DNA from: Thioploca sp.
GTDB taxonomy: Bacteria > Pseudomonadota > Gammaproteobacteria > Beggiatoales > Beggiatoaceae
Direction of reading: 5' to 3'
NCBI GenBank assembly: GCA_030627125.1
Contig: DAOUSR010000003.1
Span: 1-59,989, forward strand
DNA: 59,989 nt
Positions 44,172-53,416 of this stretch are shown piece by piece. Position 1 is the stretch's first letter; every line of letters begins with the position of its first letter. The translations under genes were made by a program, and so were the position numbers. The notes under the pieces are model-generated. The model was not told where the DNA came from and did no database searches. It saw only the letters and a list, made by a program, of their open reading frames with translations.

Positions 44172-45020
44172 ATGAAAATAATATATATTATAAGCACTGG
44201 CAGAAGCGGTTCAACCATTTTAGATATTTTGCTTGGCAATGGTGAGGATGTTTTGAGTTGCGGAGAGCTAAATCGTTATGTTATAAGAGAAGGTAGTCCA
44301 ACTTATTGGCGACATAAACCAAACTCTCCAACTCGGGTATTTTGGGAAAATATTAAAGCTAAATTAGAAGCTAAATTTCCAGATGGACTTGAGTTGAAAA
44401 AAATAAATGAAATTGTATCACGTTATGAATATCATAGTGATTTTTTAAAATCCAGTTCCAATAAAGATAAATTCGATGTTTACAGTGATTTTATTAGTAA
44501 ATTAAATGCAACTATATTTGAAAATATTGAGCAAAAAATTATAGTTGACTCATCCAAATACCCAGCTAGAGCTTTAAAATTGGCTGAAATTCTTGCTTGT
44601 GATATTGATTTTATTTATTTACAACGTGATCCTAGAGGTGTGGTAAACTCCTTTTCTAAACAAGGACTTACTCAATCTTCAAAATCATGGTTAACAGCTA
44701 ATATTTATTATTTATCAGTTAACTTACTATGTAAATTTGCTGTTTATAAATTAAGGAAAAAACATAAGGTAATCAAGATTAATTACGAATCCATCGTGGG
44801 GCAACCAGTTGCAGCTTTAGAGTTCATTCAACAAGAATTACAAATAAATTTAGAACCAGTTATAGAAAAAATTAAAACTGATGATTTTTTAACGGTTGGC
44901 CCTCTTTTTGAAGGCAATAGAATGAGAATGACAGATAAGGTGAAACTAAAACAACATGTGACAAATTATCCTAATACCGTAAAAAATATATTAACTAAGA
45001 TTATTAATTGTTTAGTATGA
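44172..45020 (+). CDS. sulfotransferase family protein
   Basis: 282 residues. The 5'-phosphosulfate loop is STGRSGSTILDILLG (residues about 8-22) and the 3'-phosphate site is LQRDPRGVVNSFSKQ (about 153-167), both typical of PAPS-dependent sulfotransferases. The acceptor is unknown. Start ATG at 44172, with no strong ribosome binding site. It stands alone between the agmatinase-like gene and a sensor kinase. Confidence 0.8.
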   Translation: MKIIYIISTGRSGSTILDILLGNGEDVLSCGELNRYVIREGSPTYWRHKPNSPTRVFWENIKAKLEAKFPDGLELKKINEIVSRYEYHSDFLKSSSNKDKFDVYSDFISKLNATIFENIEQKIIVDSSKYPARALKLAEILACDIDFIYLQRDPRGVVNSFSKQGLTQSSKSWLTANIYYLSVNLLCKFAVYKLRKKHKVIKINYESIVGQPVAALEFIQQELQINLEPVIEKIKTDDFLTVGPLFEGNRMRMTDKVKLKQHVTNYPNTVKNILTKIINCLV

Positions 45021-45097
45021 AAAAATCCAATATTTGAAATACAAAATTTATCTTGGATTAATATTAAACTTCCGTTACATAAACTATTAGATATAAC

Positions 45098-46999
45098 ATG
45101 AAAATTCAAACAAAACTGTTACTAGCAATAGGCATAATTTTAATATTAACTCTTACAGGAGTGGCTCTGGTTGATTATCAAACCACAATTGAGAAAGAAA
45201 AGCATGAATTACAAATGCAAGCCGAAAAAGTAAGAAGCATGTTAATGGCAACTAGGCGTATTTATCATCATCAATTTCTTGATAGTGGAATTCCATTGAC
45301 TGAAAAAACAGTTGGTTTTTTACCAGCTCATGCTTTAGGTAGAATTTCTGAGGATTATCCAAATTGGGATAAATCTGGGTTTGTTTTCAACAATGTATCT
45401 GACCAACCACGTAATCCTGACCATGCCGCCGATGAAGTTGAATTAGAAGCAATGGCCCATTTTAGAGCAAATCCAACCGAAGAATTATTATTTAAACCAT
45501 TTACTAATACTAATGGCAAACCTTTTTACTTGTATGCTCGCCCTATTTGGATTGAAAAATATTGTATAAAATGTCATGGAAAGCGAGAGGATGCTCCAGA
45601 AACAATCCGTAAACTATATGATTCTGCTTGGAATTATAAAATTGGTGATTTACGTGGAATTTTAAGTATTAAAGTACCAGCTACTACACTGGCTGCAAGT
45701 GTCTGGCAATCATTTAAACAAAGTATTGTTTTACAACTAATTGGATTTATTGTTATTTTTCTGCTAGTAACAATATTAATTCGACGTAATGTTGTTAATC
45801 CGCTGTCCCATATTGCCAGTACTATGCAAGCGTTTGCCAATGGAAAGTATAATAAACGTGCCATTGCTTTTAAAGGTGAATTTGGTATTCTAAGTCATGA
45901 ATTTAATAATATGGCAAAACAAATATCGGAACAACAAGCAAAATTAACTAATTTAAACCAACAGTTAGAACAACGTGTGGTTGAAAGAACCGAACAATTA
46001 AATGATAAAATAGATGAACTTACTAGAACTCGTCAAGAACTTGTTCAAAGTGAGAAAATGGCTGCTTTAGGGCAGTTAGTCGCTGGTATAGCTCATGAAA
46101 TTAATACTCCGTTAGGTGCAATTAATTCTTCGGCTGGCACACTTTCTCATGGTTTAAAACAGGTGCTAAAACAATTTCCCGAATTACTAACCATTTTGAA
46201 TTCTGGCCAACAAGAAGCTTTTTTTATATTATTAGAACATTCATCTCAAAATCCAGCTGTATTGACTTCTAAAGAAAAGCGAGTTGCTAAAAAAATCATA
46301 ATTATCGAGCTACAACAAATTGGAGTAGAAAATCCAAGGCTATTTGCTGATACATTTATCAGTCTGGGTGTTTGTTCTCAAGTAGCCCAATATTCTTCTT
46401 TGTTACAAAGTGAAAATAGTAGCTTTATATTTGATATTGCTTATAAAATTTCCACTTTAACCAGAAGCACAGATAATATTATTATAGCAGTCGAACGAGC
46501 TTCCAAAGTTATATTTGCTCTAAAAACCTTTGCTAGGTATGATCAAAATAGTGAAAAAATTACGGTTGATGTGCCAAAAGGTCTGGAAACTATCTTTACT
46601 TTATATCACAATCAACTGAAGCATGGGGTTGAATTAATTAAGGAATATGATGATAATATTGCATTAATTGCTGGTTATCCTGATGAGCTTAATCAAGTGT
46701 GGACAAATATTCTACATAACGCTTTACAAGCAATGAATTATAAGGGTGTGTTAAAGGTTGCTATTGTTAACCAAGATAAGTATGTTGTGGTTGCTATAAC
46801 TGATAACGGTCAAGGTATGTCTGCTGAATTACAAGAAAAGATATTTACCCCATTTTTTACTACCAAAGCTGCTGGAGAAGGTAGTGGATTGGGGCTAGAC
46901 ATTGTTAAAAAAATTATTGACAAACACGAAGGTAAAATTGAAGTTGATAGTGAAATTGGTACAGGAACCACTTTTTCAGTCTGGTTGCCAGTTGAGTAA
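45098..46999 (+). CDS. sensor histidine kinase with DUF3365-type heme-binding domain
   Basis: 633 residues. The first membrane helix is at about 5-26, followed by a periplasmic domain resembling DUF3365/Tll0287 with a c-type heme motif CIKCH (about residue 156), second helix (about 208-230), HAMP (about 231-285), coiled coil, H-box AHEINTPLGAI (about 332) and HATPase with N, G1 (DNGQGMS) and G2 (GSGLGLDI) boxes. Heme suggests redox or gas sensing. No response regulator gene is adjacent. Confidence 0.88.
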   Translation: MKIQTKLLLAIGIILILTLTGVALVDYQTTIEKEKHELQMQAEKVRSMLMATRRIYHHQFLDSGIPLTEKTVGFLPAHALGRISEDYPNWDKSGFVFNNVSDQPRNPDHAADEVELEAMAHFRANPTEELLFKPFTNTNGKPFYLYARPIWIEKYCIKCHGKREDAPETIRKLYDSAWNYKIGDLRGILSIKVPATTLAASVWQSFKQSIVLQLIGFIVIFLLVTILIRRNVVNPLSHIASTMQAFANGKYNKRAIAFKGEFGILSHEFNNMAKQISEQQAKLTNLNQQLEQRVVERTEQLNDKIDELTRTRQELVQSEKMAALGQLVAGIAHEINTPLGAINSSAGTLSHGLKQVLKQFPELLTILNSGQQEAFFILLEHSSQNPAVLTSKEKRVAKKIIIIELQQIGVENPRLFADTFISLGVCSQVAQYSSLLQSENSSFIFDIAYKISTLTRSTDNIIIAVERASKVIFALKTFARYDQNSEKITVDVPKGLETIFTLYHNQLKHGVELIKEYDDNIALIAGYPDELNQVWTNILHNALQAMNYKGVLKVAIVNQDKYVVVAITDNGQGMSAELQEKIFTPFFTTKAAGEGSGLGLDIVKKIIDKHEGKIEVDSEIGTGTTFSVWLPVE

Positions 47000-47001
47000 C
47001 T

Positions 47002-47136
47002 GATACTGGGTGTGGACTATCTTGAAAAATTTAAATATATTGAAATATAAATATGTTACACAAGAATAACAATACTCATAACTAATTTATATTTAACACT
47101 TTGTTAATTTTTCAAGATAGTCCACACCCAATATCG
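47002..47136. mobile_element. MITE-like element with about 30-bp terminal inverted repeats
   Basis: Left arm TGGGTGTGGACTATCTTGAA and right arm TTCAAGATAGTCCACACCCA extend into about 25 perfect matches plus further partial pairing. The interior is about 75 bases and AT-rich, without a frame. It sits 45 bases before the methyltransferase gene. Confidence 0.8.
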
Positions 47137-47180
47137 TTTTTAGTTGGTTTACTTTATCCCTAACATAAAAAATAAACCAA

Positions 47181-48098
47181 ATGAATAAACTAATTCTAGG
47201 CGATAACCTAGAAATTTTAAAATCTCTTGCAGCGGAATCGGTTGATTTGATTTATCTTGATCCACCATTTTTCTCGAATCGGAATTATGAGGTGATTTGG
47301 GGGGATACGGGGGAGATTCGTAGTTTTCAGGATAGATGGTCGGGTGGAATCGAACATTATATTGCGTGGTTGAAAGAACGAGTGGAGGAGATGTATCGGA
47401 TTTTAAAGTCAACGGGTTCTATTTTTCTCCATTGTGATTGGCATGCAAATGCTTATATTCGGGTGTTTATTTTGGATAAGATTTTTGGGGAGCAGAATTT
47501 TAGGAATGAGATTATTTGGGTTTATGATACAGCAGGTAGAACGAAGAAAAATTTTAATCGTAAGCATGATAACATTTTTTGGTATAGTAAAAATGGCAAA
47601 AAGTGGACTTTCAATGGCAATATTGAAGGAGTAGGAACAGAAAGAAAAGCTTCAAATCATATGCGTTTAGGGACAGATAAAAATGGGAAAAAATTTTATG
47701 AAAAAACAGATAAGAATACAGGAAAAATATATAGATGGTATTTAGATAATTTTAAAATTAGAAATGATTGCTGGGAAGATATAACAGCTATAAATTCTGA
47801 ACCAGCAGACATTATTTTTCTAAATTCACTAAATCGTGAAGCCAAAGAACGTATTGGCTACCCAACCCAAAAACCTGAAAAACTAATTGAAAGAATAATT
47901 TTATGTGCCAGCAATGAAGGCGACATAGTTTTAGACCCATTTCTTGGTGGTGGCACAACCACAGCCGTTGCGGATAAATTGAAAAGAAGCTGGATCGGTA
48001 TTGACCAATCAGTTCAAGCTATCAAAGTCTCCGAACTAAGATTACAAAAACAGCAAGATTTATTTTCCACTCCATTTACCGTCCAACTGCACTGGTGA
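47181..48098 (+). CDS. orphan site-specific DNA methyltransferase (N6-adenine/N4-cytosine)
   Basis: 305 residues. The catalytic motif IV is DLIYLDPPF (near residue 29) and the SAM-binding motif I is LDPFLGGGTTTA (near residue 253). The order (IV first, I last) places it in the beta-like class of N6-adenine or N4-cytosine methyltransferases. No restriction enzyme gene is adjacent, so it may regulate or be a remnant of a moved system. The G-rich early part (GDNLEILKSL, FQDRWSGG) suggests foreign composition. Confidence 0.85.
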   Translation: MNKLILGDNLEILKSLAAESVDLIYLDPPFFSNRNYEVIWGDTGEIRSFQDRWSGGIEHYIAWLKERVEEMYRILKSTGSIFLHCDWHANAYIRVFILDKIFGEQNFRNEIIWVYDTAGRTKKNFNRKHDNIFWYSKNGKKWTFNGNIEGVGTERKASNHMRLGTDKNGKKFYEKTDKNTGKIYRWYLDNFKIRNDCWEDITAINSEPADIIFLNSLNREAKERIGYPTQKPEKLIERIILCASNEGDIVLDPFLGGGTTTAVADKLKRSWIGIDQSVQAIKVSELRLQKQQDLFSTPFTVQLHW

Positions 48099-48225
48099 GT
48101 ATCAAATTGCACTTTAATTTACCCGGAGTGCGAAATTTATTTTGCCTTGTTCTCAAACTAAAGTTTGAACTTCTGACTTTCTCCTGCTAAAATCTTTTTT
48201 TATAAACAATTCTATAAATCTTCCA

Positions 48226-51200
48226 ATGCCAAACTTTGTCCATCTACATTTACACACCGAATACTCAATTTCTGACAGTTTAATCCGCATAAAATCATTA
48301 GCAAAATCAATCTATAAAGCGGGAATGCCAGCCTGTGCAATTACCGATCAAAATAATTTGTTTGGGATGGTAAAATTTTATCGTGCGGCCCAACTACTTG
48401 GCATTAAACCAATAATTGGGGTCGATGTTTGGTTATATGACGGTAATGAATCATCTCGTTTAGTATTATTGTGCCAAAATAATATTGGCTATCGTAACCT
48501 TACCCAATTAGTTTCTCGCAGTTATACTGAGGGACAGATAGATAATATTCCTTACGTATATCAAACCTGGTTAACCGGCAATACTGACGGACTGATTGCT
48601 TTATCTGGTGGCCGAGAAGGAGAAATTGGTAAGTTATTATTAGCTGGACAGGATGCCAAACAGCAATTAGAACAGTTTAACAGCTTATTTCCACAGCGAT
48701 TTTATTTAGAACTGCAACGTACCAGCCGCCCCAATGAAGAAGAATATATCCATGCTGCCATAGATTTAGCCTTGGCAACTAACACTCCAGTGGTTGCTAC
48801 CAATGATGTTAGATTCCTAAGTAGCGATGATTATGAAGCTCATGAATTAAGAGTTTGCATTATAGGTGGAAAAATACTTGCCGATCCCAAGCGACCCCAA
48901 AATTATAGTCCACAGCAATATTTGCGTACTCCACAAGAGATGGAGGAATTGTTTGTCGATATACCAGAAGCAATTGAAAATACTTGGTTAATTGCCAAAC
49001 GATGTAATTTGGAATTAACTTTAGGGAAAAATTTCCTACCTGATTTCCCAATTCCAGAAGGTCAAACTATTGATGAATATTTTCGGCAAAAATCTCGAGT
49101 TGGTTTAGAGCAACGATTAGCATTGATACTTGATAAAACTGATGAATCTTTTCCTGAGCTTAGAAAACCCTATGATGAAAGATTAGCAATAGAATTAGAT
49201 GTTATCTTGCAAATGGGCTTCCCCGGCTATTTTTTAATTGTGGCGGATTTTATTCAATGGGCCAAGGATAATGAGATTCCAGTTGGACCTGGTCGTGGTA
49301 GTGGTGCTGGTTCGTTGGTAGCTTATGTGTTAAACATCACCGATTTAGACCCAATTCATTATGATTTACTGTTTGAGAGATTCCTCAATCCAGAACGGGT
49401 CTCGATGCCTGACTTTGATATAGATTTTTGCATGGAAGGTCGAGATGAAGTTATTAATTATGTGATGGAACATTATGGACGAGATAAAGTTTCGCAGATT
49501 ATAACTTACGGCACGATGGCGGCTAAGGCAGTGATACGAGATGTTGGTAGAGTTTTAGCTCATCCGCATGGTTTTGTTGATAAAATTGCTAAATTGATTC
49601 CGTTTGAAATAGGCATTACTTTAGACAAAGCTCTAGCTAAAGAGCCGATTTTACGTAACCGTTATGACCAAGAAGAAGAAGTTCGTGCTTTAATAGATAT
49701 GGCTCGCCAGTTGGAGGGTTTGACCCGTAATATTGGTACTCATGCAGGTGGAGTGGTGATTGCTCCAACTAAATTGACGGATTTCAGTCCGCTTTATTGT
49801 GAGCAAGATAGTCAAGATTTAGTGACTCAGTTTGACAAAGGCGATGTGGAAGCTGCTGGGTTGGTTAAGTTTGACTTTTTGGGTTTGCGTACCTTGACTG
49901 TAATTAAATGGACGTTGCAAACTATCAATCAATTTATTGAAACTCCGATAGAAATTCTTAAAATTCCATTGAACGATGTCGAGACTTATGATTTACTGAA
50001 ACGAGGAGATACGACTGCGGTCTTTCAGTTGGAATCTGCTGGTCTGAAAAAGCTAATTCGACGGTTGCAACCGGATACTTTTGAAGATATTGTAGCATTG
50101 GTGGCTTTATATCGACCGGGGCCATTGCAATCGGGAATGGTAGATGATTTTGTGGAACGGAAACATGGCCGAGCTAAAATTGAATATCCGCATCCTGATT
50201 TGGCTTTAGTGCTGAAACCTACTTATGGAGTAATCGTCTATCAAGAACAGGTAATGCAGATTGCTCAGATTTTGGCAGGCTATAGTTTAGGCGGGGCAGA
50301 TTTACTTAGAAGATATATGGGTAAAAAAGACCCTCAGCAAATGGCTAAACAACGTTCGGTATTTACAGAGGGAGCAGTTGCACGCAAAGTAGCAGAAAAG
50401 ACCGCAACTTCCATTTTCGATTTGATGGAGAAATTTGCTGAGTATGGTTTTAACAGAAGTGTTGCCGAAAATACAAAAATTTATACAATAGAAGGTATTA
50501 AGCTGATAAAAGATTGTAAAGCAGGGGATAAAGTAATCAGTCTCACTTCCACCAGTGAATCTGTTTATAGCAATGTCACTGCCTTACACAATCACGGTGA
50601 AGTACCGCTTTGGGAAATTAAATTTGATGACAATACAATCGAACGTTGTACCCTTGACCATAAATGGCTTACCGAAACGGGGCAACAACCGCTCTGGAAA
50701 ATTATACAAATGGGAAGCAAAGTGTGGGGTTGTGCTGCCAACCCAACAGAAAGCCCATTAAAAAGATTGTCCAGCCTGTACCAAAAAATTTCATTGGGTA
50801 GCAAAACGTGGTGCAATACAACGTACCGAAAAATTAAGACTAATGCTAGAACCCGAAATTTTGCGACGATCTTGGCGATTAATCCTAATTTCGATACAGG
50901 GATTCAAAAGCAACTTTGGGAGGCTTATTTTTCCCGACCTCAACCAATTATTGAGCATCATAAACTATGGCGCATGGGTGGGGATACGGTGTTACGGCTG
51001 CCTATACGAGCAACTTTCATGGGATGGCATCAAAGTTACGATCTTGAAGTAGACCACCATGAACACAATTTTTTATTGGCATCAGGTTTATGCTGTTCTA
51101 ATTCTCATTCTGCCGCTTACGCCCTAATTTCCTATCAAACCGCTTGGTTAAAAGCTCATTATCCTGCCGCATTTATGGCCGCCGTATTATCAGCCGATAT

Positions 51201-52314
51201 TGACAATACTGATAAATTAGTGCCATTGTTAGAAGAATGTCGCAGTTCCATGAAATTGCAAATACTGCCGCCAGATGTCAATGTTTCTGAATACAAATTT
51301 ACCACCATTGACGATCAAAATAAATTCATTCGCTATGGTTTAGGAGCAATCAAAGGTGCTGGAGAAGCGGCAATAGAAAGTATAATTGTAGAGCGGAAAG
51401 CAACTGGTGAATTTAGTGATTTATTCGATTTTTGCCACCGAATTGATTTAAGGAAAGCTAGTCGGCGAGTTTTAGAACCTCTGATTAAGTGTGGAGCTTT
51501 GGATAAATTAGGCCCTAATCGAGCTACTATGATGGCATCTCTAGAAACTGCTATTAAATCAGCAGAAAGACATTCCAACAACAGTGCCGCTGGGCAGAAC
51601 GATATATTTGCTTCACCTTCGCCAATTAAGAAAGAGCCACCTTTCGTGAAAACTGTTAAAGAATGGAAGCAATCCGAATATTTAACCGCTGAGAAAGAAA
51701 GTTTGGGATTATATTTAAGTGGCCATCCAATTGAAGAATATCTATTTGAATTATCTCAATTAACCCGTAATCGGTTAGCTAATATTAAGTTGACCGATAA
51801 TAAACAAAGTATGCGAATTGCTGGATTAGTGACTGAGTTGCGGACTAATATAGATAAAAGAGGTAGTCGCATAGCTTTTGTGACTTTGGATGATAGTACA
51901 GCTCGAATGGATGTTAAGATTTATTCTGAATTGTATACAACGGTGCAGAATATTTTGCTGAAAGATGCGTTATTGGTAGCTGAAGGAGAGGTGCGAGTTG
52001 ATGATTATAATGGCGGTTATGCGATGACTGCTCGTAGTATTACTACATTTGAAACTGCTAGAGAAAACTATGCTAATCGATTGGAAATTAACATTAGTTC
52101 TGAACAGACAGTGAATAAGGAATTTGCCCCTAAGTTAGTGTCTATCTTGAATACTTATCGCAAAGGAAGGTGTTTAGTGTCAATTAATTATAAATATTCA
52201 GAAACCAAAGTTGAGTTGGTGTTGAGTAATGATTGGCGAGTAAAACCGACTAGTGATTTGTTGGAACAGTTGCAAGAGTTGGTTGGTGATGGAAAAGTTA
52301 AGGTTATTTATTGA
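48226..52314 (+). CDS. dnaE: DNA polymerase III alpha subunit with in-frame intein
   Basis: 1362 residues; 1147 without the intein, close to E. coli DnaE (1160). The PHP domain starts HLHLHTEYS, the palm has GPGRGSGAGSL and the catalytic Asp pair in PDFDIDFCMEGRDE (about residue 398), and an OB-fold lies near the C-terminus. The intein (residues 745-959) splits the conserved YGFNR/SHSAAYALISYQ region. Excision would restore FAEYGFNRSHSAAY, a normal DnaE sequence. No strong ribosome binding site precedes the ATG. Confidence 0.95.
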   Translation: MPNFVHLHLHTEYSISDSLIRIKSLAKSIYKAGMPACAITDQNNLFGMVKFYRAAQLLGIKPIIGVDVWLYDGNESSRLVLLCQNNIGYRNLTQLVSRSYTEGQIDNIPYVYQTWLTGNTDGLIALSGGREGEIGKLLLAGQDAKQQLEQFNSLFPQRFYLELQRTSRPNEEEYIHAAIDLALATNTPVVATNDVRFLSSDDYEAHELRVCIIGGKILADPKRPQNYSPQQYLRTPQEMEELFVDIPEAIENTWLIAKRCNLELTLGKNFLPDFPIPEGQTIDEYFRQKSRVGLEQRLALILDKTDESFPELRKPYDERLAIELDVILQMGFPGYFLIVADFIQWAKDNEIPVGPGRGSGAGSLVAYVLNITDLDPIHYDLLFERFLNPERVSMPDFDIDFCMEGRDEVINYVMEHYGRDKVSQIITYGTMAAKAVIRDVGRVLAHPHGFVDKIAKLIPFEIGITLDKALAKEPILRNRYDQEEEVRALIDMARQLEGLTRNIGTHAGGVVIAPTKLTDFSPLYCEQDSQDLVTQFDKGDVEAAGLVKFDFLGLRTLTVIKWTLQTINQFIETPIEILKIPLNDVETYDLLKRGDTTAVFQLESAGLKKLIRRLQPDTFEDIVALVALYRPGPLQSGMVDDFVERKHGRAKIEYPHPDLALVLKPTYGVIVYQEQVMQIAQILAGYSLGGADLLRRYMGKKDPQQMAKQRSVFTEGAVARKVAEKTATSIFDLMEKFAEYGFNRSVAENTKIYTIEGIKLIKDCKAGDKVISLTSTSESVYSNVTALHNHGEVPLWEIKFDDNTIERCTLDHKWLTETGQQPLWKIIQMGSKVWGCAANPTESPLKRLSSLYQKISLGSKTWCNTTYRKIKTNARTRNFATILAINPNFDTGIQKQLWEAYFSRPQPIIEHHKLWRMGGDTVLRLPIRATFMGWHQSYDLEVDHHEHNFLLASGLCCSNSHSAAYALISYQTAWLKAHYPAAFMAAVLSADIDNTDKLVPLLEECRSSMKLQILPPDVNVSEYKFTTIDDQNKFIRYGLGAIKGAGEAAIESIIVERKATGEFSDLFDFCHRIDLRKASRRVLEPLIKCGALDKLGPNRATMMASLETAIKSAERHSNNSAAGQNDIFASPSPIKKEPPFVKTVKEWKQSEYLTAEKESLGLYLSGHPIEEYLFELSQLTRNRLANIKLTDNKQSMRIAGLVTELRTNIDKRGSRIAFVTLDDSTARMDVKIYSELYTTVQNILLKDALLVAEGEVRVDDYNGGYAMTARSITTFETARENYANRLEINISSEQTVNKEFAPKLVSILNTYRKGRCLVSINYKYSETKVELVLSNDWRVKPTSDLLEQLQELVGDGKVKVIY
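50458..51102 (+). other. mini-intein inside dnaE
   Basis: 215 residues. It begins with Ser (SVAENTKIYTIEG) and ends CCSN followed by extein Ser. Block A is ENTKIYT with KAGDKVISL; block B is the T-x-x-H motif in CTLDHKWLT; block F is YDLEVDHHEHNFLLASG. The penultimate residue is Ser, not the common His. There is no homing endonuclease domain in frame; only about 100 residues of undefined sequence separate the splicing blocks. Splice junctions are inferred from restored DnaE sequence. Confidence 0.9.
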
Positions 52315-52628
52315 TTAAGTTTTTCCCATCGCTCTTATATTGAGTGAAAAAAATCTAGTAATATTATTTCCATAAAGCATGATGCTGGAGTGTCATAATA
52401 GGCATTCCCAACGAAAACTTTAGGAACGAGGAAACTACAACATAAGTTCGTTTCCATCAATATATTTTACAAGCTAAATTAGATGAAGTTATTAGACTTT
52501 ATGGTATTGAGCTTGTCTATTCAGAAAAAAATTGAATTTGATTTGGTTTGGTTTAAAGTACAATATATATTTAGAAACTGTTGCGAAACTTTACCCAGAA
52601 TAAACTTAATGAATAAGACCAAATTATT

Positions 52629-52733
52629 ATGAAAAAATTATTGTTATTAACTTTTTTGGTATATCTTAGTGCTTGTACAACCAAACCACCGATAATAAAA
52701 CCAATTCCAAACAACTATTCAATCTTAAATTAG
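52629..52733 (+). CDS. short lipoprotein-like fragment
   Basis: 34 residues: MKKLLLLTFLVYLSAC followed by TTKPP and a stop. The lipobox LSAC is well formed. It ends where the reverse transcriptase relic begins on the other strand, so the rest of a lipoprotein gene may have been replaced. Confidence 0.4.
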   Translation: MKKLLLLTFLVYLSACTTKPPIIKPIPNNYSILN

Positions 52734-53051
52734 CTAAATGTTCTTCCATAGCTAAACGTATTTCTTCAAGTAAAGTATAATCATCAGAAAATAATGCAAA
52801 ATCATCTACATAACGTACATATTTTCTTAATCTTTCTTTAACAAAATGGTCAAGACCGTTTAGATAAACATTGGCAAAAAATTGACTGGTCAAATTACCA
52901 ATTGGCAATCCATGTCTGCGAATAGAAGGAGTAAATAATTAAAATCTAATACATTGTCTCGATATCGTTTACCTTTTTCTGCTGTTTTAGCGGCTTTAAG
53001 TAAGTTATCAAATTTAATTATTTGTGAGAATAAGTTACCATAGCGTTTCAT
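52666..53051 (-). pseudogene. reverse transcriptase relic (DGR-type GNLTSQ motif)
   Basis: From ATG at 53051 the frame reads MKRYGNLFSQIIKFDNLLKA, a typical start of these proteins. After about 45 codons the frame changes near 52925, to IRRHGLPIGNLTSQFFANVYL and then YVRYVDDFALF, the catalytic RT motif. The whole fingers region between is missing. The GNLTSQ motif is of the diversity-generating-retroelement type rather than QGxxxSP of group II introns. The C-terminus is lost as well. No template or variable repeat pair was recognised near it. Confidence 0.75.
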
Positions 53052-53416
53052 AGGTTTTCGAGTTGTTCGTGTGTTGTAGTGCGGACTTGTTTTCCCTTTA
53101 CTCTTTTTTCCCTTTTTATTCTTTTCCCCTTTATTCTGTTGAATTTTATACTATTTTTGGTTTTTTGAACAAGATTTAACGGATTGTCAGAATCAGAATT
53201 TGAACAAGCTATGTAGGGTTAATGTAACAACGTGAAATAGACCATTTCAATAAATCCAATAATGGCAACCATATTCCATTATTACTGATTCGTAGAGATA
53301 ATCCCTTTACTATTTTGGCAACTCATTTCAATAGTAACGTCTGATATTTAAATACCACTTGAAAAATCCCACCTTAAAACGTTATAATTCCTAAATATCT
53401 TAAAAGAGCAAATCAA

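Larger units (their letters stand above)
52315..53416. other. 1.1-kb decayed region between dnaE and the NSS transporter
   Basis: It holds a short lipoprotein reading frame and a reverse transcriptase relic (listed separately). A fragment near 52452-52535 reads RFHQYILQAKLDEVIRLYG in one frame and looks like a gene scrap. The sequence TTTAGGAACGAGGAAA near 52429 recalls the outer arm of the nested element at 1491-1647. 53160-53416 shows no gene. Confidence 0.5.

Noticed and set aside
50843-51052. 69-residue frame inside the intein as a separate gene
   Set aside because: It overlaps an intact dnaE/intein frame that keeps splicing blocks. It is discussed only as a possible relic.
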